NCBI GenBank assembly: GCA_965365465.1
Contig: CBDUBU010000052.1
Span: 1-17,713 of the forward strand
Source: CBDUBU01 sp965365465
GTDB taxonomy: Bacteria; Bacteroidota; Rhodothermia; Rhodothermales; DASSAV01
Direction: 5' to 3'
DNA: 17,713 nucleotides
In this document: piece by piece, positions 8,992-14,925 of the stretch
Position numbering within the stretch: position 1 is the stretch's first letter
Layout of the letters: each line of letters opens with the position of its first letter
Notes under the pieces: generated by a model
What the model was told of the DNA's origin: nothing
The model's input: the letters and a program-made list of their open reading frames with translations, nothing else
The model's database searches: none
Program-made: the position numbers and the translations under genes

Positions 8992-9039
8992 GCAACCGCC
9001 CCCTTGAGGGGGCTGTCGCGCAGCGACTGGGGGTGTTCT
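8992..9039 (-). repeat. Palindromic interspersed repeat, copy 2 (inverted)
   Basis: Contains two small palindromes: CCCCCTTGAGGGGG, and GTCGC...GCGAC around a short loop. It is the reverse complement type of copies 1, 3 and 5, ending in GGGGGTGTT. Together with copy 3 it forms a large inverted pair. Confidence 0.8.
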
Positions 9040-9068
9040 CCGTTCACGAAGCCGCTGGAGAGAAAAAA

Positions 9069-9112
9069 ACACCCTCCGGCGCTTCGCGCCACCTCCCTCG
9101 GAGGGAGGGGTT
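9069..9112 (+). repeat. Palindromic interspersed repeat, copy 3
   Basis: ACACCCTCCGGC edge, then the GGCGC-TTC-GCGCC hairpin and a CTCCCTC/GAGGGAG palindrome. It shares its first 17 bases with copy 5, and its reverse complement follows the pattern of copies 2 and 4. Confidence 0.85.
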
Positions 9113-9208
9113 GGTTCTGCCCGACACATACCGCCGCACCGAGCGGCGCCGTTTTTGGTCTGGCGCGAAAACTTCCGCTCTGGCGCAGAGCTTTCAGGTT
9201 GGCATAAG

Positions 9209-9256
9209 GCAACTGCCCCCTGGAGGGGGCTGCCCCGCAGGGGTGGGGGTATTGTT
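9209..9256 (-). repeat. Palindromic interspersed repeat, copy 4 (inverted)
   Basis: GCAACTGCCCCC edge, a CCCCCTGGAGGGGG palindrome, then a CCCCGCAGGGG palindrome and a GGGGGT edge. Very similar to the distant copy at 12001-12049, with which it shares the 14-base core CTGCCCCGCAGGGG. Confidence 0.85.
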
Positions 9257-9283
9257 GAAACGATGCGCTTTCCTGAACAGGCA

Positions 9284-9327
9284 ACACCCTCCGGCGCTTC
9301 CGCTGCGTCCCTCCGAGGGAGAGGTTT
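9284..9327 (+). repeat. Palindromic interspersed repeat, copy 5
   Basis: ACACCCTCCGGCGCTTC edge identical to copy 3, followed by the CTCC-GAGGGAG palindrome and a GAGGTTTT edge. It lies 27 bases after copy 4 in opposite orientation, and ends 35 bases from the platform gene's stop codon. Confidence 0.85.
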
Positions 9328-9362
9328 TCTTTGCCTTTGAGATAGCGACTCATAGCACACTC

Positions 9363-10718
9363 TTATTTTTTCATCATGTCCGAAGCCGAGGGAGAGATCA
9401 GGGCGAGTTCGGAGGAGATCAGCGTCAGGAAACAGATGGCGATGGTGATGATGATCGCCACGCCTGTCTGGATGCCTTCCACCGCCGCCTTCAGTTTCAG
9501 TCCGGTCTCCTTTTCGTAATAATCTGCCATCTGCTCGGCGGCCTTGCGGACGTTGCCGGTTTCCGAGCCGCTGCGGAAGCGGGCGATGGACATGGAGGTA
9601 AAGACGCCGCTGGCCTCCATCGACCGGACCAGGTCAGCGCCCTGCGCCACCATCATAGGGACGGTGATCGTTTTGATCTGATGCTCCATGTACCGGTTGC
9701 CGCACGCCTCGGCGGCGATCTTGATGACGCTGATGTTCTCGCCGCTGCCTGAATAGAGGATGGCGAACACCCGGCAGAAGATTTCGATGTTCAGCTTGTG
9801 CAGCAACCCGCCGATCAGGGGCAGCTTGATGAGGGTTCTGTCGATCAGAAACTTTCCTTTCTGCGTGCTCCCGAACCCAATGCAGCCGCCCAGCGAAAGC
9901 ACGGTAAACAGCAGCACCCACCCGTAGTTGGCGTCCAGCCAGTGCGAAAACGCGAGGGTCTTGGTGGTGAGGGGAGGAAGTTCGAGATCGAAGTTTTCAA
10001 ACAGCCCGGCCGTCTCCGGGAAAATGTACCAGACGTACCAGACAAACACGGCGATGAGCACCAGAATGGTAATCATCGGCGTGACCATGGCGCTTTTAAC
10101 GCTTTTCTTGAATTCTTGCTGGCGCTCCAGAAAACGCGCCGTGGCCTCATAGATGTCGGCCATGTTGCCGCTCCGGGAGGCAATGCCGAGCATATAGGCC
10201 GTAAACTTGCCCAGCATGTGCTGGTGCTTCATGAAAGCCTGCTGCGCGTCCATGCCGCCTTTCAGGTCCGCGTTCAGGTCGCGGATAACCTGGCGGAGCG
10301 ACTTGCTGGAAACGTCGTTGACGAGCAGGTTCAACACTTCATCGAAGGGCAGCTTTTCGCGGAGCAGGTTGGCCGAGAGGCGCACGAACATGATCATGTC
10401 GCCGCGCGGCGGCTTCATCTGGTGGCTGAAGAACTTTTTCTGGACCTTCAGCACTTCCAGACCCATCTTCCGCAGGGCGGTGGAGACTTCTTCCTGCGAA
10501 AAGGCTTTCTGCTCGCCGTTGAGCACCTTCCCGCTGGGATGGCGCACCTTGTACTGGAAGATGCAGCGTTCATCCAGTCCTTGAAGCCGGAAACGGTGCT
10601 TCTCCGAAAGGGAAGTCACCTTCTGTGTGGCTGTGCGCCGTGAGGACGCAAACACCGTCCCCTGCACCGGCTGCCCGGCTGTTCCGACGCCGCTGAATCT
10701 GAATTCCTTGATGGACAT
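9363..10718 (-). CDS. GspF/PilC-family inner-membrane platform protein with duplicated N-terminal motif
   Basis: Polytopic inner-membrane protein that couples the assembly ATPase to pilin polymerisation. The 451 residues are slightly longer than the usual ~400. Seen: two copies of the short N-terminal GspF motif in tandem (about 4-49 and 52-97, offset 48 residues, sharing the positions G15/G63, G20/G68, A24/A72); then two T2SSF domains (about 108-230 and 310-440) with three membrane segments (about 209-232, 266-283, 417-437). The second T2SSF domain carries the typical SGSETGNV motif (383-390); its counterpart in the first domain is SRSGNM (181-186). No Shine-Dalgarno precedes the ATG. The pilin-like gene lies 119 bases upstream, separated by a GC-rich hairpin. 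The family call is secure; pilus versus secretion pseudopilus cannot be decided here. Confidence 0.95.
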   Translation of the reverse strand: MSIKEFRFSGVGTAGQPVQGTVFASSRRTATQKVTSLSEKHRFRLQGLDERCIFQYKVRHPSGKVLNGEQKAFSQEEVSTALRKMGLEVLKVQKKFFSHQMKPPRGDMIMFVRLSANLLREKLPFDEVLNLLVNDVSSKSLRQVIRDLNADLKGGMDAQQAFMKHQHMLGKFTAYMLGIASRSGNMADIYEATARFLERQQEFKKSVKSAMVTPMITILVLIAVFVWYVWYIFPETAGLFENFDLELPPLTTKTLAFSHWLDANYGWVLLFTVLSLGGCIGFGSTQKGKFLIDRTLIKLPLIGGLLHKLNIEIFCRVFAILYSGSGENISVIKIAAEACGNRYMEHQIKTITVPMMVAQGADLVRSMEASGVFTSMSIARFRSGSETGNVRKAAEQMADYYEKETGLKLKAAVEGIQTGVAIIITIAICFLTLISSELALISPSASDMMKK

Positions 10719-10775
10719 GGTCGGGGGGAATGGGAAAGGCTTTTGTCAGGGGTGGGGTTGGAAACCGCTCAGGCT

Positions 10776-10809
10776 GGCGGCGGCGCGGAAAGAAGCCTGC
10801 GCCGCCGCC
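10776..10809 (-). promoter_or_regulatory. GC-rich hairpin between pilin-like and platform genes
   Basis: A perfect 11-bp stem of G/C only (10776-10786 with 10799-10809) around a 12-base loop, lying just after the pilin-like stop codon on the - strand. No T run follows in that direction, so it is not a classical terminator. It could protect the upstream pilin mRNA from 3' decay or partly stop transcription, giving more pilin than platform protein. The function is inferred. Confidence 0.6.
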
Positions 10810-10837
10810 TGATCTGAACGCTTTGGATAATGCTTAA

Positions 10838-11248
10838 TCAACCTCCTTCTTCGCCGCCTGCAGCTTCATCGGCGTAGGTAATCTTACCTTCATCGGTGAT
10901 GCTGATCGTCCCAACAGTGTTGCCATTAAGGTCTGTCAGTGTAATGTCATCAGGGCTGGCGGTGTCAATCTCGCCCCAGGGCGTTGTGTAGACATCACCG
11001 TCCATGTTGTCTTCGTCCACACCCAGCTTGGCAAGCGTGAAGTCAGTCCAATCGCCGCCGCCGCCACCGAACTGGGACGGTTTCAGTTTCCATGCCTGCA
11101 TGTCGGTGGCGATACGCATTCCTTCGTTGATGAGAGCGTCCTTGTTGGATTTTGCCTGGTTCTCGCTGAAGGCGTTGATGCCCGCGACGACGGCGAGGCC
11201 GACGATCACGATGCCGAGAACGAGAAGAAGCAATTGTTGTTGACCCAT
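10838..11248 (-). CDS. Putative major pilin-like subunit, non-canonical N-terminus
   Basis: A 136-residue protein: MGQQQ, a strongly hydrophobic helix (about 6-27), a polar helix running to about 55, a GGGGG stretch (61-65), and a compact acidic domain ending in GGEEGG. The size and the N-terminal helix followed by a small domain fit a major pilin or pseudopilin. The prepilin-peptidase signature is absent: no Glu follows at +5 after Gly2, and no basic leader is present. From memory, similar proteins with an MGQQQ-type start and a glycine run occur beside GspE/GspF genes in Ignavibacteria and relatives; this is unverified. It has the strongest ribosome binding site of the cluster and heads it, which suggests high expression. 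The very acidic domain may reflect a salty habitat. A membrane-anchored accessory protein is the alternative. Confidence 0.88.
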   Translation of the reverse strand: MGQQQLLLLVLGIVIVGLAVVAGINAFSENQAKSNKDALINEGMRIATDMQAWKLKPSQFGGGGGDWTDFTLAKLGVDEDNMDGDVYTTPWGEIDTASPDDITLTDLNGNTVGTISITDEGKITYADEAAGGEEGG

Positions 11249-11255
11249 GGTAGAG

Positions 11256-11264
11256 TCCTCCTTT
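11256..11264 (-). promoter_or_regulatory. Strong ribosome binding site of the pilin-like gene
   Basis: AAAGGAGGA on the - strand, 7 bases before the ATG. Most genes in the window lack so good a Shine-Dalgarno, so it fixes this start and suggests high translation. Confidence 0.85.
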
Positions 11265-12000
11265 GTGGTTGTTTGTGAGGGTTACTGTTGGTTGTTCGAG
11301 GTTACACACGGCCCGCGCCGGCCGAACCCGCTGTCCTCTACGGGCCGGCGTTCGGTCCTTTGAGGCGTTGTTGTCTGTGGTATCGGCGAGATTCGTCCGG
11401 GCTTAAGCGTTTTTTCCAACTTTCTATGAAACAGCGCCGTACGCAGGTTTTCCGGTTTTCCAGCCCCGGCTTCCGGAGGAAAAATTTCCGCCGTTTCTCC
11501 CGTTCATGCCGCGCTTGCTCAGGGGAGCGCAACGTGTTTCGGGGTCGGCGTCCGGTTCACGGAGCGCGGCGCGGCGGTTTTTGCCCTTCGGCGCCCGTTT
11601 TCCTTCTCCCGCTTTCCCGGTCTGCCTGCACACGTGGAGAGAAGGATTTCATCAATCGTGCCATGTCTGCTACGCCGCCGTCTTTCCCACCCGTTGCGCC
11701 TGTTTCGAAGAGGCCTTCCGGCCCGGCATCCAACCCCTTTCCCTCATGCATGAGCTATTAAACAGGCCGTTAAGTACACTTCCTGCGCGTTTCCGGACTC
11801 CAGCCCGTGCGCTGCGCCGTTACGAATGGTAACCGGAAGGGCAGATCTTACCTGAGATCAGGCAGCCCTTGCCTGTTGTGCTCCATCAGTCGGCGGCGCC
11901 TCGTGTCTCCTTTGTCGGTATGACAAGCGCGAGGGGTTGGCCGCGTCGGGCCTTTTTCCTTACTGCCGTTGCCCATCGCAACCTTTTGAAGGAGCACAAC

Positions 12001-12049
12001 CAACGGCTCCCTGGAGGAGGCTGCCCCGCAGGGGCCGGGGGTGTTGAAC
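12001..12049 (-). repeat. Palindromic interspersed repeat, dispersed copy
   Basis: The same family as the array at 8935-9327: CAAC edge, CTCCCTGGAGGAG palindrome, CCCCGCAGGGG palindrome, GGGGGTGTTGAA edge. Most similar to copy 4 (9209-9256). Its presence 2.7 kb away shows that the repeat is interspersed rather than a local duplication. Confidence 0.82.
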
Positions 12050-12215
12050 TTCCCCGGAGCCGCCCGGAGGAAAAACCGGCGCCGGAAGCGCCTGTGCTGC
12101 AACCTTTTTCAACCCTGTAACGCCTTGCGGGACTAAGGCGGGTTTCATTCCGGAACACTATGCCATCCGGAAGGATATGCAACTGTTACAAACCAACCGA
12201 CTATTCATCGTTACC

Positions 12216-12223
12216 AAAGGAGG
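12216..12223 (+). promoter_or_regulatory. Strong ribosome binding site of the DUF4342 gene
   Basis: AAAGGAGG, 9 bases before the ATG at 12233. It decides the start. Confidence 0.85.
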
Positions 12224-12232
12224 CTCTTCATT

Positions 12233-12589
12233 ATGGCAGAACAGGAAAAAAAGTCCGTTGTCTTTCAGGAAATCAAGGTGAAGGGCAATCAGCTACTCGA
12301 CAAGGTGCGGGAGATCATTGAAGGGGGAAATGCCCGCCGCGTCGTCATCAAGAAAGAGGACCGCACGTTGCTGGAGTTTCCGCTGTCGGTAGGCGTAGGC
12401 AGCGCCACGGCGGCCATTCTGCTCGCGCCGACCTGGGCCGCCCTCGGCGCCGTGGCGGCGCTCGTCACCGACGTGCATATCGTGGTGGAACAGGATGAGA
12501 GCGAGGCTGTGGTGAAACAGGAAGACAGCCTGATCGCGCCCCCGTCGCCTTCCTATTCGGAACCGCCGCCGCCGGAATCGCCGCTGTAA
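12233..12589 (+). CDS. DUF4342 domain protein
   Basis: A 118-residue protein that I assign from its overall pattern to the DUF4342 family, whose function is unknown. Seen: a charged N-terminal helix region (about 8-32, with VKGNQLLDKVREII), a short basic strand segment (RRVVIKKEDRTLLEFPL, 35-51), a Gly/Ala-rich hydrophobic stretch (about 52-79) that could lie in or on the membrane, a VHIVVEQDE segment, and an acidic Pro/Ser-rich tail (about 96-118). The strong Shine-Dalgarno and a dedicated terminator 20 bases after the stop suggest a single-gene, well-expressed transcript. Nothing nearby indicates a pathway. Confidence 0.88.
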   Translation: MAEQEKKSVVFQEIKVKGNQLLDKVREIIEGGNARRVVIKKEDRTLLEFPLSVGVGSATAAILLAPTWAALGAVAALVTDVHIVVEQDESEAVVKQEDSLIAPPSPSYSEPPPPESPL

Positions 12590-12608
12590 ACAGACCATTT
12601 ATACGTAG

Positions 12609-12644
12609 AGGGAGCGCCCGGCGGGTCAGAACGCGGCGCTCCCT
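12609..12644 (+). terminator. Intrinsic terminator of the DUF4342 gene
   Basis: A 10-bp perfect stem (AGGGAGCGCC 12609-12618 with GGCGCTCCCT 12635-12644) followed by TTCCATTTT, 20 bases after the stop codon. Confidence 0.88.
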
Positions 12645-13065
12645 TTCCATTTTGTCGCGCCGCCAACCGCGCAGAACAGGCAGGGAAGCCCGCAGACAAG
12701 TTGCACCAATCACCGGGTCGCGGGTTTACAGCCCTCCGCTTCTTCGAGAAGGGAGCGAGCTTCCGCGGTTGCCTGTTCAGCGCGATCCGGCGGGGATGGT
12801 TGATTCAAACGGCAGGAAAATCAGACAGATCCGTCAATAGAACTCGAACCAGGAGATGGTTTGATAAGCCGAGAAGACGGGAGAGGCCAGGCATCTGATT
12901 GCTCCTGCGGCGAGCAACGAAACTACGTCAACACTTCGCGCCCCTTGTGACAGAGAGATGACACCCGTATAGGTTTCTTTTGCAGTACGCTCTTTATCTT
13001 CGCACGGGAGACAGGAAAACGTGCAGGGCGCCATATGCAACCCCCAACCAGCCAGAGATTTTCGT
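12645..13065. other. Gene-free region with a structured inverted-repeat element
   Basis: About 420 bases with no credible gene between a terminator and the monooxygenase-type gene. The first third holds the inverted-repeat element at 12668-12784. The remainder shows no repeat. A TATCTTCG at 12995-13002 resembles the Bacteroidota -7 element (TAnnTTTG) and lies about 60 bases before the next start codon, but no well-spaced -33 TTG is visible, so it is only a weak promoter candidate. Confidence 0.55.
12668..12784. ncRNA. Structured inverted-repeat element, candidate non-coding RNA
   Basis: Seen: 15-base arms (12668-12682 and 12770-12784) pair at 14 of 15 positions. Inside them a second helix (GGAAGC 12684-12689 with GCTTCC 12759-12764) closes a junction with two hairpins, CCGC/GCGG (12690-12693 with 12720-12723) and a 9-bp hairpin with one bulged base and a TCG loop (12734-12755). 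Nested helices of this kind suggest a folded RNA or a palindromic mobile remnant. I recognise no known RNA family. The strand is undecided; it lies downstream of a terminator, so it would need its own promoter. Confidence 0.4.
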
Positions 13066-13356
13066 ATGCATGGACTGATAGGCAAAATGAGCGCTGTTCC
13101 GGGAAAGCGCGACGCGCTGATCGCAATCTTGCTTGAGGGCGTAGAAGACATGCCCGGCTGTCTGAGCTATGTCGTCGCAAGAGACCCTTCTGACCCGGAC
13201 GCAATCTGGATCACCGAGGTATGGGATAACCGGGACAGCCATAAGGCATCGCTGTCCCTCCCGGCAGTGCAGCAGGCCATTGCGCAAGGCAAGCCGCTGA
13301 TCGCCGATTTCGGCGAGAGCGTCGTGACGGAGCCGGTCGGGGGGTGCGGGTTGTAG
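13066..13356 (+). CDS. Antibiotic biosynthesis monooxygenase (ABM)-type small protein
   Basis: A 96-residue protein with the dimeric alpha/beta-barrel pattern of ABM-domain proteins (putative quinol monooxygenases of the YgiN type). Seen: opening strand GLIGKMSAVPGKRDAL (3-18), a helix leading to GCLSYVVARDP (31-41), the strand WITEVWDN (48-55), SHKASLSLPAV (58-68), and a last strand near VVTEPVG. Such proteins act on quinols or similar small aromatics without cofactors; the substrate here is unknown. I choose the ATG at 13066 because the family begins directly with the G-L-x-G-K strand. An upstream GTG at 13021 would only add a poorly conserved-looking leader. It converges with the HhH-GPD-fold gene across a 31-base gap. 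Confidence 0.87.
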   Translation: MHGLIGKMSAVPGKRDALIAILLEGVEDMPGCLSYVVARDPSDPDAIWITEVWDNRDSHKASLSLPAVQQAIAQGKPLIADFGESVVTEPVGGCGL

Positions 13357-13387
13357 CGGGTGCGTCCGATCTCAGGTTCCTCCGGCT

Positions 13388-13900
13388 TCACTCGCCGGAA
13401 AAATCCCGGTGCCCGAAGTAGTGGAGCACGTATTTGATCTTCACGGCTTTCTGCTCGCCGAAGCCGGGCAAGGCAGCTACACGCTCACGGATCCTGGGAA
13501 GGTCGGAGCCGTCGTTCCACAGGTTTTCGGCCCGGCCCGCGTACTGCCTGGTCAGGATGCCCGCGACGGCGTGGGTCTGGTCAGCCATTTTGTTGGTGAA
13601 GCGGTGGACGGCGGGTTTTTCGGCAAACACATCCCGCAGGTCTTCCGGCCGGAGGGCGGCGATCTTCGGCAGGTCGAGGTGGCCGAGGCGGTCGCGGAGA
13701 CGGATCGGCCCGGTGAAGGCATACTCGGCCCGCACGCGCTGGTCGTAGAGCAGCCCGAGCAGAGCCGCATTTCCGTCGGCGCGGAGGTAGTCGTCGGCGT
13801 CGAAATCGCCGGTGAGCGTGCCGCTCTCGCGGAACCGGTCCATCATCCGCACCAGCCCGCCTTCCAGTTCGCTGTAGTCGATGTGTACGATCTCGATCAC
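13388..13900 (-). CDS. HhH-GPD-fold protein, base-excision-repair-like
   Basis: A 170-residue protein resembling the small 'uncharacterised HhH-GPD' family (recalled as TIGR03252), related to DNA glycosylases. Seen from the chosen start: LTGDFDADDYLRADGNAALL near the N-terminus, a DQRVRAEYAFTGP motif, EKPAVHRF, and a helix-hairpin-helix LPGFGEQKA near the C-terminus. The protein ends about 20 residues after the hairpin, and the catalytic Asp expected about two dozen residues after the LPG of Nth/MutY enzymes is not clearly in place, so glycosylase activity is uncertain. The start is a GTG at 13900 sharing four bases (GTGA) with the hemB stop, typical of translational coupling. A GTG at 13912 is also possible. 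The link to hemB is positional. Confidence 0.82.
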   Translation of the reverse strand: MIEIVHIDYSELEGGLVRMMDRFRESGTLTGDFDADDYLRADGNAALLGLLYDQRVRAEYAFTGPIRLRDRLGHLDLPKIAALRPEDLRDVFAEKPAVHRFTNKMADQTHAVAGILTRQYAGRAENLWNDGSDLPRIRERVAALPGFGEQKAVKIKYVLHYFGHRDFSGE

Positions 13901-14907
13901 GCCCGCAGCCACTCTGCCATTTTACGGGCGAAATACGTGAGGATGATGTCCGCGCCCGCCCGGCGGATGGCAGTGAGCGTTTCCGTGGCGGCGGCCCGCT
14001 CGTCGAGCCAGCCGTTGCGTGCGGCGGCCTGGATCATTGCGTACTCGCCGCTCACATGGTAGGCCGCCACCGGCACGTCTGCGACCTCCCGCACGCGATA
14101 GATCACGTCGAGGTAATTGGCGGCCGGCTTGACCATCACCATGTCGGCCCCCTCTTCGAGGTCGAGCATCAGTTCACGGACGGCCTCACGGGCGTTGGCC
14201 GGGTCCATCTGGTAGGTCTTTTTATCTCCCGGAATGCCCTCCTTCGCGCGGGGCGCCGAGTCCAGCGCATCCCGAAACGGCCCGTAGTAGGCCGACGCAT
14301 ACTTCGCCGTGTAGGACAGGATGGCGGTATCGGTGAAACCGGACTCGTCCAGCGCTTCGCGGATGGCGGCGACCCGCCCGTCCATCATATCGGAGGGGGC
14401 GATAATGTCGGCGCCGGCTTCGGCCTGTACGACGGCCATCCGGGCGAGCACGTCCAGCGTCTCGTCGTTCACGATCTGCCCACCCCGGACGATGCCATCG
14501 TGCCCGTCCGACGAATACGGGTCGAGGGCTACGTCGGTAATCACCAGCAGTTCGGGCACGGCATCCTTGAGCGCCCGCACCGCCGAAGGGAACAACCCCT
14601 GCGGGTTCATCGCCTCGGTCGCCGTCTGGTCCTTCAGGGCATCCCGAATGGCGGGAAAAAGGGCGACCGCCGGAACGCCCAGCGCGTGCAGCGCCCGCGC
14701 TTCCTTTACCATTTCGTCAAGGCTGAAACGGTGCTGACCGGGCATCGAAGGGATCTCCTGCTTCACCCCCTGCCCCTCGACGATGAACATCGGCGCTACG
14801 AGGTTGTCCACGGAAAGGCGGGTTTCCCGCGCCATCCGGCGCAGGTTCTCCGTGCGGCGCATCCGGCGCGGGCGGTGGGTCAACAGGTACGCTGTGGTTG
14901 TCTGCAT
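13897..14907 (-). CDS. hemB: Delta-aminolevulinic acid dehydratase (porphobilinogen synthase)
   Basis: Condenses two 5-aminolevulinate molecules to porphobilinogen in tetrapyrrole (haem, corrinoid) synthesis, in the cytoplasm. Residue numbers are from the chosen start. Seen: the two Schiff-base lysines in YTAKYAS (K202) and MVKPAANYLD (K260), and the flexible-lid and octamer regions normal for the family, over a full-length 336 residues. The metal-site motif is DVALDPYSSDGHDG, with Ala/Asp/Asp in place of the three zinc cysteines, which marks the Mg-dependent type without catalytic zinc. Start: the ATG at 14907 has a GAAGAG Shine-Dalgarno 7 bases upstream. ATG 14913 or TTG 14922 would leave that motif too close or inside the gene. 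It follows cysS by 18 bases and overlaps the next gene by four, so it is part of an operon. Confidence 0.96.
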   Translation of the reverse strand: MQTTTAYLLTHRPRRMRRTENLRRMARETRLSVDNLVAPMFIVEGQGVKQEIPSMPGQHRFSLDEMVKEARALHALGVPAVALFPAIRDALKDQTATEAMNPQGLFPSAVRALKDAVPELLVITDVALDPYSSDGHDGIVRGGQIVNDETLDVLARMAVVQAEAGADIIAPSDMMDGRVAAIREALDESGFTDTAILSYTAKYASAYYGPFRDALDSAPRAKEGIPGDKKTYQMDPANAREAVRELMLDLEEGADMVMVKPAANYLDVIYRVREVADVPVAAYHVSGEYAMIQAAARNGWLDERAAATETLTAIRRAGADIILTYFARKMAEWLRA

Positions 14908-14925
14908 AGTCATACTCTTCAATAA

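Larger units (their letters stand above)
8814..9362. other. Repeat-filled intergenic region between platform and ATPase genes
   Basis: These 549 bases carry no credible gene. Open frames crossing them are Pro/Arg/Gly-rich translations of GC-rich palindromes. They contain five copies of one palindromic repeat in alternating orientation (listed separately), a perfect 7-bp hairpin with a 3-base loop at 8975-8991, and a near-copy of the 3' end of the platform gene at 8867-8890. The ATPase gene's Shine-Dalgarno lies at the low-coordinate end. An unusually long gap for two genes whose products work together. Confidence 0.8.
11249..12232. other. Long region without a convincing gene, upstream of the pilin-like gene and of the DUF4342 gene
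   Basis: Nearly 1 kb between divergent genes. The open frames here are Arg/Pro/Ser-rich with no domain or good start, so I call none. Contents seen: the pilin leader; an interrupted inverted repeat (CCGAAC 11322-11327 with GTTCGG 11350-11355, with an inner CCG/CGG pair); a 10-base inverted repeat (11875-11884 with 11991-12000); a stretch whose - strand reads TTGTCATACCGACAAAGGAG (ends 11926), resembling a common 'GTCATNCCGA' extragenic repeat; one palindromic repeat copy (12001-12049); and two small hairpins (12121-12140 and 12148-12172) before the DUF4342 gene. It must hold promoters for both flanking genes, but none can be placed with confidence. Confidence 0.6.

Noticed and set aside
9132..9155. 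CGCCGC/GCGGCG hairpin followed by five T on the + strand
   Set aside because: No + strand transcript is expected here, and there is no T run in the - strand direction. Most likely part of the repeat mosaic.
8875..9360. Open frames of 130-280 codons running through the repeat array on both strands
   Set aside because: Translations are Arg/Pro/Gly-rich and follow the palindromic repeats; starts lack ribosome binding sites.
11288..11761. 157-codon + strand open frame in the pilin upstream region
   Set aside because: Low-complexity Arg/Ser/Pro composition, no domain, poor start, and it is not continued by neighbours.
12684..12764. On the - strand, an 81-base tRNA-like outline: 6-7 bp acceptor-like stem, a D-arm-like hairpin and a CTGTAAA loop with a Tyr-type anticodon
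   Set aside because: The D loop lacks the GG pair, positions 8-9 are wrong, no GTTCGAA-type T arm exists, and the 3' end is not compatible with a CCA tail. At most a chance resemblance or a decayed gene.
13381..13399. TCCGGC/GCCGGA hairpin between the convergent monooxygenase-type and HhH-GPD genes
   Set aside because: It is followed by A rather than T on the + strand and has no T run on the - strand side, and it overlaps the end of the HhH-GPD gene. Not a convincing terminator.
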